From NCBI RefSeq assembly GCF_008042075.1, contig NZ_RDBN01000033.1, forward strand, positions 408,272-447,067: a stretch of DNA of 38,796 bases, written 5' to 3'. Of the stretch, positions 1 to 8,694 are shown piece by piece (within the stretch, counting starts at the first letter, position 1; each line of letters opens with the position of its first letter). The notes beneath the pieces are model-generated. The model was not told the DNA's origin, made no database searches, and was given only the letters and a program-made list of their open reading frames with translations. Position numbers and translations under genes: made by a program. The DNA comes from Streptomyces sp. UW30 (lineage in GTDB: Bacteria; Actinomycetota; Actinomycetes; Streptomycetales; Streptomycetaceae).

Positions 1-7
1 ACGCCGG

Positions 8-937
8 GTGTGGCCGCGCACCTTCCACGACCGCCTCACCGCCCCGCTCCCCGGCATCAAGACCCTCGCCCGCTTCGCCCGCGAGGGCGCCGTACGCCCG
101 GGCCGGGAGGGCCTCGCCGACATCCCGCGACTGCCCTTCGAGCCGGGCCCGCTGCCCCGCGTGGACGCCCGCACGATCGCCGTCTCGTGGGCGGGTCACG
201 CCAGTTGGGTGGTCCGGATCGGCGGACTGACCGTGCTCACCGACCCGGTCTGGTCGCGCCGCATCATCGGCACCCCGGCCCGCATCACCCCCGTCGGCGT
301 CGCCTGGAACGCCCTGCCGCGCGTGGACGCGGTCGTCATCAGCCACAACCACTACGACCACCTGGACGCCCCCACGCTGCGCCGACTCCCGCGCGACACC
401 CCCGTGTTCGTGCCGGCCGGCCTCGCCGCCTGGTTCCGGCGCCGCCGGTTCACCCAGGTCACCGAGCTGGACTGGTGGGAGGCGGCCGAACTGTCAGGCG
501 TCCGCTTCGACTTCGTGCCCGCCCATCACTGGTCCAAGCGCACCCTCCTCGACACCTGCCGCAGCCTGTGGGGCGGCTGGGTGCTCACGGCCCCCGACGG
601 ACAGCGCGTGTACTTCGCGGGCGACACCGGATACGGCCACTGGTTCACCCGCATCGGCGAGCGCTACCCCGGCATCGACCTCGCCCTGCTCCCCATCGGC
701 GCCTACGACCCACGCTGGTGGCTCAGCGACGTCCACTGCGACCCGGAGGAGGCGGTTCGGGCGGCCCAGGATCTGGGCGCGCGGCGGATGGCGCCGATGC
801 ACTGGGCGACGTTCGTGCTGTCGGCGGAGCCCGTCCTGGAGCCCCTCACGCGGGTGCGGGCGGCATGGGAGAAGGCGGGGCTGGCGCGGGAGGACCTGTG
901 GGACCTGGCAGTGGGAGGATCACGGGTTCTGAAGTAG
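8..937 (+). CDS. MBL-fold metallo-hydrolase (NAPE-PLD/UlaG-like)
   Basis: A 309-residue protein of the metallo-beta-lactamase superfamily, closest in layout to the NAPE-PLD/UlaG-like lactonase and phosphodiesterase branch. The metal-binding HxHxDH signature is seen as HNHYDH (His113, His115, Asp117, His118), preceded by the strand motif WAGHASW near residue 61. Further ligands are likely in the PAHHWSKR segment, the FAGDTGYG loop and the final MHWATF. The substrate cannot be told from sequence. The GTG at base 8 is the first start visible, but the frame stays open to the window edge, so the true start may lie upstream. A second, distinct MBL gene lies nearby on the opposite strand. Confidence 0.85.
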   Translation: MWPRTFHDRLTAPLPGIKTLARFAREGAVRPGREGLADIPRLPFEPGPLPRVDARTIAVSWAGHASWVVRIGGLTVLTDPVWSRRIIGTPARITPVGVAWNALPRVDAVVISHNHYDHLDAPTLRRLPRDTPVFVPAGLAAWFRRRRFTQVTELDWWEAAELSGVRFDFVPAHHWSKRTLLDTCRSLWGGWVLTAPDGQRVYFAGDTGYGHWFTRIGERYPGIDLALLPIGAYDPRWWLSDVHCDPEEAVRAAQDLGARRMAPMHWATFVLSAEPVLEPLTRVRAAWEKAGLAREDLWDLAVGGSRVLK

Positions 938-1009
938 CCGACGCTCAGTGGATGCCGAGAGCTTGGGGGAGCGACCAGCCACGACGGGCCCGCAGCCTGC
1001 AATGAAGCC

Positions 1010-1630
1010 TCACTTGGCAGGTCGAACCCGTTTCCACACACCCGGCGCCGCGCTGATCACCACGGTCAGCACGACCGCCGCCACAACCCCCTCCCACGGC
1101 TCGTCGAACAGCGACCCACCCAGAATCCCGATCAACTGATACGTCACAGCCCAGGCCAGGCAGGCCGGAAAGTTCCCCCGGGCAAACCGCCGCATCGGCC
1201 ACGCGGCCAGCAGGCAGGCCAACATCACCGGCAACCGCCCCGCCGGCACCAGCCGGGACAGCACCAGCACCGCCACCCCGTGCGCGGCGAGCCGATCCTG
1301 CGCCTGCGTGAGCCGCTCCTCCGGCGCCCGCGAGCGGATCGCCTCCAGCCAGCGCGAACCGTTCTTCGAGCCCATGCCACGCCGCCCCAGCCAGTACAGC
1401 GTCACATCGCCCAGAAACGCGGCCGTGGACGCCGTCACGAAGACCAGCGCCAGCGAAAACGGCGCCGTCTGGTGAAACGCCACCACCGCCGCCGAACTCA
1501 CCAGCGCCCCCGTCGGCACGATCGGCACCAGCGCCCCGATCAGCACCAGCAGGAACAGCGTCGGATAACCGATCGCCTGCTGCGTCGACTCGTGCGGCAC
1601 CGTTGTCGCGGCGGCGGCCAGCACGGTCAT
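1010..1630 (-). CDS. DedA-family (VTT domain) membrane protein
   Basis: A 206-residue integral membrane protein of the DedA/VTT family, whose members are implicated in lipid scrambling and envelope homeostasis. Hydrophobic segments alternate with the family hallmarks: an N-terminal re-entrant region rich in G, A and P (GALVPIVPTG), an acidic loop (FLGDVTLYWLGRRG) and the conserved RLVPAGR segment near residue 125. The ATG overlaps the stop of the upstream MBL gene as ATGA (1627-1630), so the two are probably translationally coupled. The specific role in this organism is unknown. Confidence 0.85.
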   Translation of the reverse strand: MTVLAAAATTVPHESTQQAIGYPTLFLLVLIGALVPIVPTGALVSSAAVVAFHQTAPFSLALVFVTASTAAFLGDVTLYWLGRRGMGSKNGSRWLEAIRSRAPEERLTQAQDRLAAHGVAVLVLSRLVPAGRLPVMLACLLAAWPMRRFARGNFPACLAWAVTYQLIGILGGSLFDEPWEGVVAAVVLTVVISAAPGVWKRVRPAK

Positions 1631-2400
1631 CGGGCCACCTCCAGGCGCACACTCTCCCCGTGCGCGAGCCGGTGCACCGACACGCCGGGCGCGCGCTCGG
1701 CCGCGAGACGCGCGAACTCGTCCCCGGGCGCGTGGAATTCATGAGGGCGCACGGCGTCCAGGCCGATCGGCCAGTACGTGCCGTAGTGCACCGGCACCGC
1801 ACTGCGCGGCGCGAGCCGGACCAGTGCCTCGGCCGCGCGCCCCGCGTCCAGGTGGCCCTCCCCGAGATACGGTCCCCAGCCGCCCACCGGAAGCAGCGCC
1901 ACGTCGACCGGGCCCACTTCCTTCGCCATGGCGTCGAACAGCCCGGTGTCCCCGGCGAAGTACGTACGTCCCTCCCCCTCGACGACATAGCCGAGCGCGG
2001 GGGAGCGGTGCCGCCCGACGGGCAGCCGCCGCCCGTCGTGCCGCGCCGGAACGGCCCGTACCGCCACGTCGTCGACCGTGGTCACGTCCCCCGGCGCCAT
2101 CTCGGTCACCCGCAGATGGGAGAGCCGGCGCAGACCCGGTACCGCGCCCGGCGCGCCCCGGGGCACGAGCAGGCGGGTGTCCTGGGGCAGCCCGGCCAGT
2201 GACGGAACGTGCAGGTGGTCGGCGTGGAGGTGGGAGACCACGGCGACGTCAGCGCGCCGGGCGTCGGGCGCCGGTAGCGCGCCCCGGCGGCGGTGCAGGT
2301 GTGCGAGCCGGCGTGCGAACAGAGGGTCGGTGAGGATGCGCACGTTCGAGTCCTCGATCGTGCAGGTGGCGTGACCCCACCAGGTGATCTCCACCGGCAC
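1627..2400 (-). CDS. MBL-fold metal-dependent hydrolase
   Basis: A 257-residue UlaG/YtnP-like MBL hydrolase. It shows TWWGHAT near residue 7, HLHADH at 57-62, a FAGDTGLFD loop, and GHLD and VHYGTYWP metal/active-site segments. The frame is open further upstream, but I chose the GTG at 2400 because AAGGAGG sits 8 nt ahead of it and the translation upstream is low-complexity, proline/serine-rich shadow. It is the first gene of a two-gene minus-strand unit with the DedA gene. The pairing suggests an envelope or lipid-related job, but that is inference. Confidence 0.85.
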   Translation of the reverse strand: MPVEITWWGHATCTIEDSNVRILTDPLFARRLAHLHRRRGALPAPDARRADVAVVSHLHADHLHVPSLAGLPQDTRLLVPRGAPGAVPGLRRLSHLRVTEMAPGDVTTVDDVAVRAVPARHDGRRLPVGRHRSPALGYVVEGEGRTYFAGDTGLFDAMAKEVGPVDVALLPVGGWGPYLGEGHLDAGRAAEALVRLAPRSAVPVHYGTYWPIGLDAVRPHEFHAPGDEFARLAAERAPGVSVHRLAHGESVRLEVAR

Positions 2401-2485
2401 CTTCTTTGCCTCCTTCGCGCGACTCCCCGAAGCGTACGGGCTGGAGTAGGGTCGGGGCCCGAAACCCGGAGGTGAGGGGGACGCC

Positions 2486-2893
2486 ATGGGGCCATCCATT
2501 GTGCGCGTCACGGCGATCGCCAGTCTGACGCCGCTCGAAGAGCTGGACGCCGACCCCTTCCTGGTGGACTCCCGCAGCCAGCACGCGATGTGCACGCGTT
2601 GGGCCGCCGAGCACGGGTACGTCGTGGCGCGCGAGCTGCTCGTACGCGGGTTGCGCGCCGACCACAGCGTCCTGTGGGAGGGCGTCCGCCCCGGCCTCGA
2701 CCTGTTCGTGGCGCCCAGCCGGCGCGTGCTGGAGAGCGCGTTGTCGTCGGTGGAGGAGTTCACCGCGGAGTGCGCCCGGCGCGGGGTGCGGGTGGAGACG
2801 GTGGGGCGCGCGGAGCCGTTGTACGACGCGCAGATGAAGGCACGGGTGCATCGGAGGCTGTCGATGCCGACCGCGGGGTACGACGGGCGCTAG
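2486..2893 (+). CDS. Small protein with degenerate resolvase-like N-terminal domain
   Basis: A 135-residue protein with a good ribosome site (GGAGG about 15 nt upstream, followed by GAGGGGG). I do not recognise a named family. Its order of motifs echoes the serine-recombinase catalytic domain: an initial RVT (family RVS), a DSRSQ...C.RWAAEHGYVVARE segment like the (L)xxQxxxCxxxAxxxGY helix, then RPGLDLFV and ARRGVRVETV like the RPxLxxLL and GVxxxSV strands. The catalytic serine appears to be threonine, and no DNA-binding zinc or recombinase domain follows. It is probably a conserved actinobacterial protein with a non-catalytic resolvase fold. The comparison is by eye only. Confidence 0.6.
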   Translation: MGPSIVRVTAIASLTPLEELDADPFLVDSRSQHAMCTRWAAEHGYVVARELLVRGLRADHSVLWEGVRPGLDLFVAPSRRVLESALSSVEEFTAECARRGVRVETVGRAEPLYDAQMKARVHRRLSMPTAGYDGR

Positions 2894-2946
2894 GCGCTCC
2901 GCTGGTGGTGCCGGGTTGTGTCGCCTTTTGTCTGCGGCGCCGTTGT

Positions 2947-2990
2947 GGCTGGTCGCGCAGTTTCCCGCGCCCCTTTGAGGGGCGCTGCCC
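2947..2990. repeat. Streptomyces-type intergenic stem-loop
   Basis: The stretch GGCTGGTCGCGCAGTTTCCC leads into a 7-bp perfect hairpin GCGCCCC / loop TTTGA / GGGGCGC (2967-2985). Closely similar wording recurs at about 19996-20028 in this window (GGCTGGTTGCGCGGTTCCCC then CGCCC-TGA-GGGCG), and a related hairpin lies at 8641-8662. This is the familiar dispersed intergenic element of Streptomyces genomes. It may act as a bidirectional transcription end between the two flanking plus-strand genes, but lacks a T-tract. Confidence 0.6.
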
Positions 2991-3084
2991 CACCGCAGCC
3001 GGCAAGGGGAACCGGCGGGCCCGAAGGACCGTTGTGTCAGGCTGAGGGCGTAAAGGCCTGTTTCGGACGTGAGGTGGGCTGGGC

Positions 3085-5166
3085 GTGCGTGGGCGTTGGC
3101 GGCGGGTTGCCAGTCAGGTCGGGCGGAGTGTGACCGTGTGGGCGGTCTCCACCGTCACCATGCTCGTGCTCGCCGGGATCCTGCCGGACTTCCAGCTGCA
3201 GTCGGCGGACGGTGACAGCGCCACCCGTATCGCCATCACCGCGGCCCTCGGCGCCGGTGCGTTCGGTCTGCTCTCCGCGCTGGTCTGGCCCCTCCTCGTC
3301 CGGCTGCTGCTCCTCGTTCCCGCGCTGGTGCTCGGCCTGCTGGTGTTCTTCCTCAACGGCTCGCTGCTCATCGTCGCCCTGCGCCTGGTGCCCTCCGGCG
3401 ACAGCGAGGCCGCCCCCGAGACCGCCGTCATCGTCGCCGCCGTGATGTCCGCCGTCGCCTCCGCCACCGGCGGCGCCCTGGCCGTACGCGACGACGACGC
3501 CTACCGCCGCCGGCTGTACCGCCTCGCCGACCGCCGGCGCCGGGCCCTGCCCCCCGGCCCCTCCAGCCCCGGCACCGTCTTCATGCAGCTCGACGGCGTC
3601 GGCCACGACCTCCTCCTCGCCGCCGTCGGCAAGGGCCTGATGCCCACCGTCGCCCGCTGGCTGGGGGAGGACACCGGTCACGGCGTGCGCACCACCCACC
3701 GGCTCACCCCCTGGCGCACCGACTGGTCCAGCCAGACCGGCGCCAGCCAGCTCGGCATCCTGCACGGCAGCAACCACGACGTCCCCGCGTTCCGCTGGTA
3801 CGAGAAGGCCGGCCGCGAGGTGATGGTCTGCAACCGCCCCACCAGCGCCGCCGAGCTCCAGCGCCGCGCCATCGACCGCACCGGCGACGGCGGACTGCTC
3901 AGCGCCGACGGCGCCAGCCGCGGCAATCTCTTCAGCGGCGGCGCCGACGAACAGGCCCTCGTGCTGTCCATCGCGACCAGGCGGCGAGATCGCCGCAACC
4001 GCTCCCGCGCGGGCTACTTCGCCTACTTCTCCGACCCCGCAAACGCCGTCCGCACCGCCCTGTCCTTCGTCGCCGAGGTCGGCCGAGAGATCGGCCAGTC
4101 CACCAGGGCCCGCGCCCGAAAGGCCCGGCCGAGGGTCTCCCGCGGCGGCCTCTACCCGTTCATCCGCGCCTTCGCGACCGTCGTCGAGCGGGACGTCGTC
4201 GTCGCCGCGGTCATGGGCGACATGTTCGCCGGCCGCACCGCCGTCTACGCCGACCTCGTGGCCTACGACGAGGTCGCGCACCACTCCGGGCCGTTCGGCC
4301 GCGACGCCGACAAAGTCCTCGAACGGCTCGACCGGGCGCTGGCGTTGATCGAGAAGGCCGCCGAGCACGCGCCGCGGCCGTACCGGATCGTCGTGCTGTC
4401 GGACCACGGCCAGAGCCCCGGCGAGACCTTCCGCGCCCGCTACGGCCTCGGCCTCGGGGACCTGGTGCGGGCCGGCTGCGGGCTGCCCGTGCCGCGCAGG
4501 GCCCGGCGCACCCACAGCGGCGCCGAGGCCCGCGCGGCCGTGCGGGCGGCGCTGCGCCGGCCCGTCGAGGAGGGCGGCGACCAGCACCGCCCCTCGCGCC
4601 GCCGCTCCGAGCCGCTGGTGCTGGCCTCCGGCAACCTCGGCCTGGTCTCCTTCCCGGACGTGCCGCACCGCATGACCAAGGAGGAGATCGACGCCCGCCA
4701 CCCGGCCCTGCTCACCACGCTCGCCAACCACCCCGGCATCGGCTTCCTGCTGGTGCGCAGCGAGCGGCACGGCGGGGTCGTGCTCGGCGCGTACGGGGCG
4801 GAGATCCCCCTGGACCGGCTGGACGACGATCCGGGGCCGCTGGAGGTCTTCGGGCCGGGCGCCGCCGACGCCGTGCGTCGCACGCACTCCTTCCCGAACA
4901 CCGCCGACATCATGGTCAACTCCGCGTACGACCCGGCCGACGGGGAGGTTCTCGCCTTCGAGGAGCAGATCGGCTCGCACGGCGGGCTCGGCGGCGCGCA
5001 GGGCCGACCGTTCCTGCTGTCGCCGCTCGCCCTGTCCGCGCCGCTCGACGACGGGGAGGACCTCGTCGGCGCCGAGCATGTGCACCGGGTGCTGCGCCGC
5101 TGGCTGGGTGAGGCGAACGGGCCGCAGGTGCCGGTGGAGGCGGAGCCGCAGGAGCGGGCCGCCTGA
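3085..5166 (+). CDS. Phage-holin-like membrane domain fused to alkaline-phosphatase-superfamily phosphodiesterase
   Basis: A 693-residue fusion. Residues about 15-135 hold four hydrophobic segments resembling the Phage_holin_4_2 (mycobacterial 4 TMS holin-like) family. After an arginine-rich linker, a type I phosphodiesterase/nucleotide pyrophosphatase fold begins at VFMQLDGVGHDLL (Asp170 a likely metal ligand). Other likely metal-site segments are DWSSQTGASQLG, the DEVAHHSGPF loop and the VVLSDHGQSPGE motif. The catalytic domain probably lies on one face of the membrane. The GTG start at 3085 gives the complete first membrane segment. The fusion is recurrent in actinobacteria; its substrate is not known to me. 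It ends 81 bases before the MoxR operon. Confidence 0.8.
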   Translation: MRGRWRRVASQVGRSVTVWAVSTVTMLVLAGILPDFQLQSADGDSATRIAITAALGAGAFGLLSALVWPLLVRLLLLVPALVLGLLVFFLNGSLLIVALRLVPSGDSEAAPETAVIVAAVMSAVASATGGALAVRDDDAYRRRLYRLADRRRRALPPGPSSPGTVFMQLDGVGHDLLLAAVGKGLMPTVARWLGEDTGHGVRTTHRLTPWRTDWSSQTGASQLGILHGSNHDVPAFRWYEKAGREVMVCNRPTSAAELQRRAIDRTGDGGLLSADGASRGNLFSGGADEQALVLSIATRRRDRRNRSRAGYFAYFSDPANAVRTALSFVAEVGREIGQSTRARARKARPRVSRGGLYPFIRAFATVVERDVVVAAVMGDMFAGRTAVYADLVAYDEVAHHSGPFGRDADKVLERLDRALALIEKAAEHAPRPYRIVVLSDHGQSPGETFRARYGLGLGDLVRAGCGLPVPRRARRTHSGAEARAAVRAALRRPVEEGGDQHRPSRRRSEPLVLASGNLGLVSFPDVPHRMTKEEIDARHPALLTTLANHPGIGFLLVRSERHGGVVLGAYGAEIPLDRLDDDPGPLEVFGPGAADAVRRTHSFPNTADIMVNSAYDPADGEVLAFEEQIGSHGGLGGAQGRPFLLSPLALSAPLDDGEDLVGAEHVHRVLRRWLGEANGPQVPVEAEPQERAA

Positions 5167-5202
5167 AAAATCGGCTGCGTACGAGGGGCCGCAGGCACAC
5201 AC

Positions 5203-5228
5203 TGTTCGAGTCGCAAACCGCTCGAACA
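5203..5228. promoter_or_regulatory. Inverted repeat upstream of MoxR-DUF2201 operon
   Basis: An exact 8-bp inverted repeat TGTTCGAG / CTCGAACA with a 10-nt spacer lies just before the ribosome site (AAGGAG, 5234-5239) of the MoxR-like gene. It could be an operator or a hairpin in the leader. No regulator is identifiable for it. Confidence 0.4.
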
Positions 5229-5247
5229 CTCCCAAGGAGCACCTGCC

Positions 5248-6309
5248 TTGCAGGCAGCCGTCACCGTCACGCCCACCCGTATCCCCGAACTCCTCCTCGG
5301 CCTCGCCACCGTGCGGCCGGTCTTCATCTGGGGCGCTCCCGGCATCGGAAAGTCGTCCCTCGTCAGGGACTTCGCCGCGTCGCTGGGGCTGGAGTGCGTG
5401 AGCCTGCTCGGCACCCAGCTCGCGCCGGAGGACCTGATCGGCGTGCCGCAGATCCGTGACGGACGCTCGGTGTTCTGCCCGCCGGAGGCCATCGCCCGCG
5501 ACGAGCCGTACTGCCTGTTCCTGGACGAGCTGAACGCGGCGACGCCGGACGTGCAGAAGGCGTTCTACTCGCTGATCCTGGACCGCCGTATCGGCAACTA
5601 CGAACTGCCGAAGGGCTCCATCGTCATCGGCGCCGGAAACCGCGCCACGGACAACGCCCTGGCCCGCCCCATCGCCTCCGCCCTCGTCAACCGGCTCACC
5701 CACGTCCACCTGGAGGCGTCCGCCAAGGACTGGCTGACCTGGGCCGCGAACAACGACATCCACCCGTGGATCCTGGACCACCTCACCGACCGCCCCGACC
5801 ACCTGTGGTCCAAGCCGCCGAAGACCGAGGAGCCGTTCTCCACGCCCCGCTCCTGGCACATGCTCTCCGACGCGCTGCACTCCTTCGGCCGCGACCTCGA
5901 CGAGGAGACCCTGAAGGTCGTGGCGCACGGCACGCTGACGCCGACGCATGCGACCGCGTTCTGCGGATACGTCAAGATCGTGCGCAGCCAGTACGGCATC
6001 GAGGCGATCATCAAGGGCGACGCCCGCTGGCCGCACCGAATGCAGGACCGTGACCTGCTCTACTACCTCGCCGAGTCCTTCCGCGGCCGGCTGATCAAGG
6101 AACTGCCGGTCAGCAAGGAGCACATGTCGGCGAGCGGCCGGCAGACCGCGTACCGCGCGAAGTCGCTGCTGGTGCAGCTCGCGGAGATCTCCGTCGAGGT
6201 CGCGCAGAGCGTCATCGCCTCCGACGCCGACGGCAATCCCGTACTGCCGGCCTGGTTCCTGGTGGAAGCCGCGCGGGACATGCCCCGGCTGGTGGAGGCG
6301 CGGCGATGA
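5248..6309 (+). CDS. MoxR-family AAA+ ATPase
   Basis: A 353-residue AAA+ ATPase of the MoxR type, a family acting as chaperone or metal-insertion ATPases together with VWA-domain partners. Walker A is WGAPGIGKSS (about residues 28-37), Walker B is CLFLDELNAA, and a sensor-1-like GAGNRATDN follows. The start is TTG at 5248, supported by AAGGAG 8 nt upstream; no better ATG fits the N-terminus. It overlaps the next gene by ATGA, so the two proteins are made together and probably work as a pair. Confidence 0.88.
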   Translation: MQAAVTVTPTRIPELLLGLATVRPVFIWGAPGIGKSSLVRDFAASLGLECVSLLGTQLAPEDLIGVPQIRDGRSVFCPPEAIARDEPYCLFLDELNAATPDVQKAFYSLILDRRIGNYELPKGSIVIGAGNRATDNALARPIASALVNRLTHVHLEASAKDWLTWAANNDIHPWILDHLTDRPDHLWSKPPKTEEPFSTPRSWHMLSDALHSFGRDLDEETLKVVAHGTLTPTHATAFCGYVKIVRSQYGIEAIIKGDARWPHRMQDRDLLYYLAESFRGRLIKELPVSKEHMSASGRQTAYRAKSLLVQLAEISVEVAQSVIASDADGNPVLPAWFLVEAARDMPRLVEARR

Positions 6310-8111
6310 GCCGCACCCACGACAAGGGGAAAGGGAAGAAGAAGCGGGACCTTGCGGCGGAGGCCTTCGCCGAGGGCATGCGGCTGGTGCGGGCCAACCC
6401 GGCGCTCGCCGCGGTCGAGTTCACCGTCTGCCGCCACGAGAACTGCGAACAGGCGCCGCGCGACGGCCTCCTTCGCGTCGAATCCGACGGCGTCCTGCAC
6501 GTCCACCCCGACCGGCTCACCGAACCCGCCACCTGGGCCTGGGCCATCGCACACGCCGTCCTGCACCTCGGCTTCGGCCACGTCCCTTCCAAGAAGGGCA
6601 CGCCCGTGCAGCCCGACCGCGCCGACCTCGCCGCCCGCTGCGCCGTCGTCAACCGCTTCCTGCTCAGCAGCCCGGTCGGCACGGCCCCGGACCACCTGCC
6701 CCTGACCTACCCGGACGGCGACGAGGAACAGCTCGCCGCGCGCTGGCGGCGCGACGGCATACCGGCCGCGTACGAGCGCTGCGGCACGGCGGGCCCGGAG
6801 CCCGACCTGCTGCTCGTGGAGTGGATGGGCTGGTTCGGGTCGCCCCCGGACCACCAGCTGGCGTTCGCGACCGCGCTGACCCGGACCGTGTCGACCGCGA
6901 TGGACCTGGCGGGCGGCCGCCGCGACTCCATGGACGGCGAGCCCGTCAAGAAGCGGCCCTGGCAGTGGGCGCTGGAGTGGTTCATCACCTCCTACCCGCT
7001 GCTCGGCGGCATCGCGGCCGGCATCAAGCTGGTCGCCGACGCCGAACTCGCCCGCGCGCACGGCATCGCCGTCGCCGCCGTCAACCCCGAGGCCGGCGAG
7101 ATCTACATCAACCCGCTGCGCCACTTCGAGGACGAGGAATGGCGGTTCATCCTCGCCCACGAGATGCTGCACGCCGCCCTGCGGCACGGCGACCGCTGCG
7201 GGGCCCGCGACCCCTACCTCTTCAACGTGGCCTGCGACTACGTCATCAACGGCTGGCTGCGCGAGATGCAGGTCGGCGAGATGCCCCAAGGGCTGCTGTG
7301 CGACCAGGAGTTGGCGGGCCTGTCGGCCGAGGAGGTATACGACCGGATCGCCGGCGACCTGCGCCGGATACGCCGGCTGGCCACCCTGCGCGGCAAGGGC
7401 GTCGGCGATGTGCTGGGCGCCCCGCTCGGCGCGCCCGGCGACGCCTGCGACCTCGACGAGTTCTACCGCCGCGGCCTCTCCCACGGCCTCGATCTGCACC
7501 AGCAGCAGGAGCGCGGCTTCCTGCCCGGCGGTCTCGTCCAGGAGATCCGCGCGCTCAGCCATCCGCCACTGCCCTGGGACGCCCGGCTCGCCCGCTGGTT
7601 CGACGAGTTCGTGCCACGCCCCGAGCCGGTGCGGACGTACGCCCGTCCCGCGCGCCGTCAGGCGTCGACGCCCGACATCCCGCGCGCCGGCCGCTACTTC
7701 CCGCCCGAGGAGATCGCCCGCTGCACCTTCGGCGTCGTCCTGGACACCTCGGCGTCCATGGGCAGCGTGCTGCTCGGCAAGGCGCTGGGCGCCATCGCCT
7801 CCTACGCCGCCGCCCGGGACGTACCGGCCGCGCGGGTCGTGTTCTGCGACGTGGCGCCGCACGACGCCGGCTATGTGCCGGTGACGGACATCGCGGGGCG
7901 GGTGCGGGTGCACGGGCGCGGCGGTACGGTCCTGCAGCCCGGGATCGACCTGCTCCAGCGCGCGGACGACTTCCCGCCGGGCGCGCCCGTCCTCGTCATC
8001 ACCGACGGCTGGTGCGATGTGCTGCGGGTGCGGCGCGAGCATGCGTACCTCATTCCGCAAGGCCGTCGCCTGCCGTTCACCCCGCGTGGGCCGGTCTTCC
8101 GGGTGAGTTGA
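6306..8111 (+). CDS. DUF2201 putative metallopeptidase/VWA-like protein, MoxR partner
   Basis: A 601-residue protein with the two DUF2201 modules. The N-terminal part carries a zincin-type helix HEMLHAALRHGDR (HExxH) followed by a short CDYVINGWL segment. The C-terminal part is a VWA-like domain starting at GVVLDTSASMGS, a MIDAS-type DxSxS motif, and ending with the VITDGWCD strand. It starts inside the stop of the MoxR-like gene (6306-6309). MoxR ATPases usually remodel or metallate VWA partners, so the pair is likely one functional unit; the client is unknown. Confidence 0.85.
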   Translation: MSRTHDKGKGKKKRDLAAEAFAEGMRLVRANPALAAVEFTVCRHENCEQAPRDGLLRVESDGVLHVHPDRLTEPATWAWAIAHAVLHLGFGHVPSKKGTPVQPDRADLAARCAVVNRFLLSSPVGTAPDHLPLTYPDGDEEQLAARWRRDGIPAAYERCGTAGPEPDLLLVEWMGWFGSPPDHQLAFATALTRTVSTAMDLAGGRRDSMDGEPVKKRPWQWALEWFITSYPLLGGIAAGIKLVADAELARAHGIAVAAVNPEAGEIYINPLRHFEDEEWRFILAHEMLHAALRHGDRCGARDPYLFNVACDYVINGWLREMQVGEMPQGLLCDQELAGLSAEEVYDRIAGDLRRIRRLATLRGKGVGDVLGAPLGAPGDACDLDEFYRRGLSHGLDLHQQQERGFLPGGLVQEIRALSHPPLPWDARLARWFDEFVPRPEPVRTYARPARRQASTPDIPRAGRYFPPEEIARCTFGVVLDTSASMGSVLLGKALGAIASYAAARDVPAARVVFCDVAPHDAGYVPVTDIAGRVRVHGRGGTVLQPGIDLLQRADDFPPGAPVLVITDGWCDVLRVRREHAYLIPQGRRLPFTPRGPVFRVS

Positions 8112-8177
8112 GCCCGAGTGTGATCGGATGGGGGGCACGGACCCAGGAAAACGGGCCCCCACGCGAAAGGAAGAATC

Positions 8178-8606
8178 GTGGCTACCACGCGCTCCGCACA
8201 CACCGTTTGGGAAGGCAACCTGCTCGAGGGCAACGGTGTCGTCCACTTCGACTCTTCCGGTGCCATCGAGGCGCAGCCGGTCACGTGGGCCTCGCGCTCC
8301 CAGGACGCGAACGGCAAGACCAGCCCGGAGGAGCTGATCGCCGCCGCGCACTCCAGCTGCTTCTCCATGGCGCTGTCGCACGCCCTGCACGGCGCGGGCA
8401 CGCCTCCCACCAAGCTCGTCACCTCGGCCGACGTGAACTTCCAGCCGGGTGAGGGCATCACGGGGATTCACCTCACGGTCGAGGGGACGGTGCCGGGGAT
8501 CGACAACGAGGCGTTCGTCGCTGCCGCGGAGGATGCCAAGGCCAACTGCCCGGTGAGCCAGGCGCTGAAGGGCACGAACATCACGCTGTCCGCCAAGCTG
8601 GCGTAA
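8178..8606 (+). CDS. OsmC/Ohr-family peroxiredoxin
   Basis: A 142-residue OsmC-family protein, a cytoplasmic thiol-dependent (organic) hydroperoxide reductase. The two redox cysteines are visible: Cys61 in AAHSSCFSMAL and Cys124 in KANCPVSQAL. The glutamate-containing SPEELIAAAH segment is typical of the family. The GTG start at 8178 follows GAAAGGAAG. Length is normal for OsmC. It stands alone and is followed by a strong hairpin (8641-8662). Confidence 0.92.
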   Translation: MATTRSAHTVWEGNLLEGNGVVHFDSSGAIEAQPVTWASRSQDANGKTSPEELIAAAHSSCFSMALSHALHGAGTPPTKLVTSADVNFQPGEGITGIHLTVEGTVPGIDNEAFVAAAEDAKANCPVSQALKGTNITLSAKLA

Positions 8607-8640
8607 CGCTCCGCTGGGGGAGCCGCATATCGACGCCGCC

Positions 8641-8662
8641 CCGCGCCCCTTCGGGGGCGCGG
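8641..8662. terminator. Hairpin with TTCG loop downstream of osmC-like gene
   Basis: A 9-bp perfect stem CCGCGCCCC / TTCG / GGGGCGCGG lies between the OsmC gene and the next plus-strand gene. UUCG tetraloops make very stable hairpins. There is no T-run, which is normal for many Streptomyces terminators; it is also related to the dispersed intergenic stem-loop seen at 2947 and 19996. Confidence 0.55.
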
Positions 8663-8694
8663 TCCCCGCCCCCGTCTCAGGAAGTCGACCGAGG

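Noticed and set aside
3037-6123. 1028-residue minus-strand open frame opposite the holin/phosphodiesterase and MoxR genes
   Set aside because: It is a GC-rich antisense shadow: low-complexity G, A, V, E, D composition, no family signature, and well-supported genes on the other strand.
6063-8471. 802-residue minus-strand open frame opposite the DUF2201 gene
   Set aside because: Antisense shadow of the MoxR/DUF2201 operon; repetitive composition and no ribosome site.
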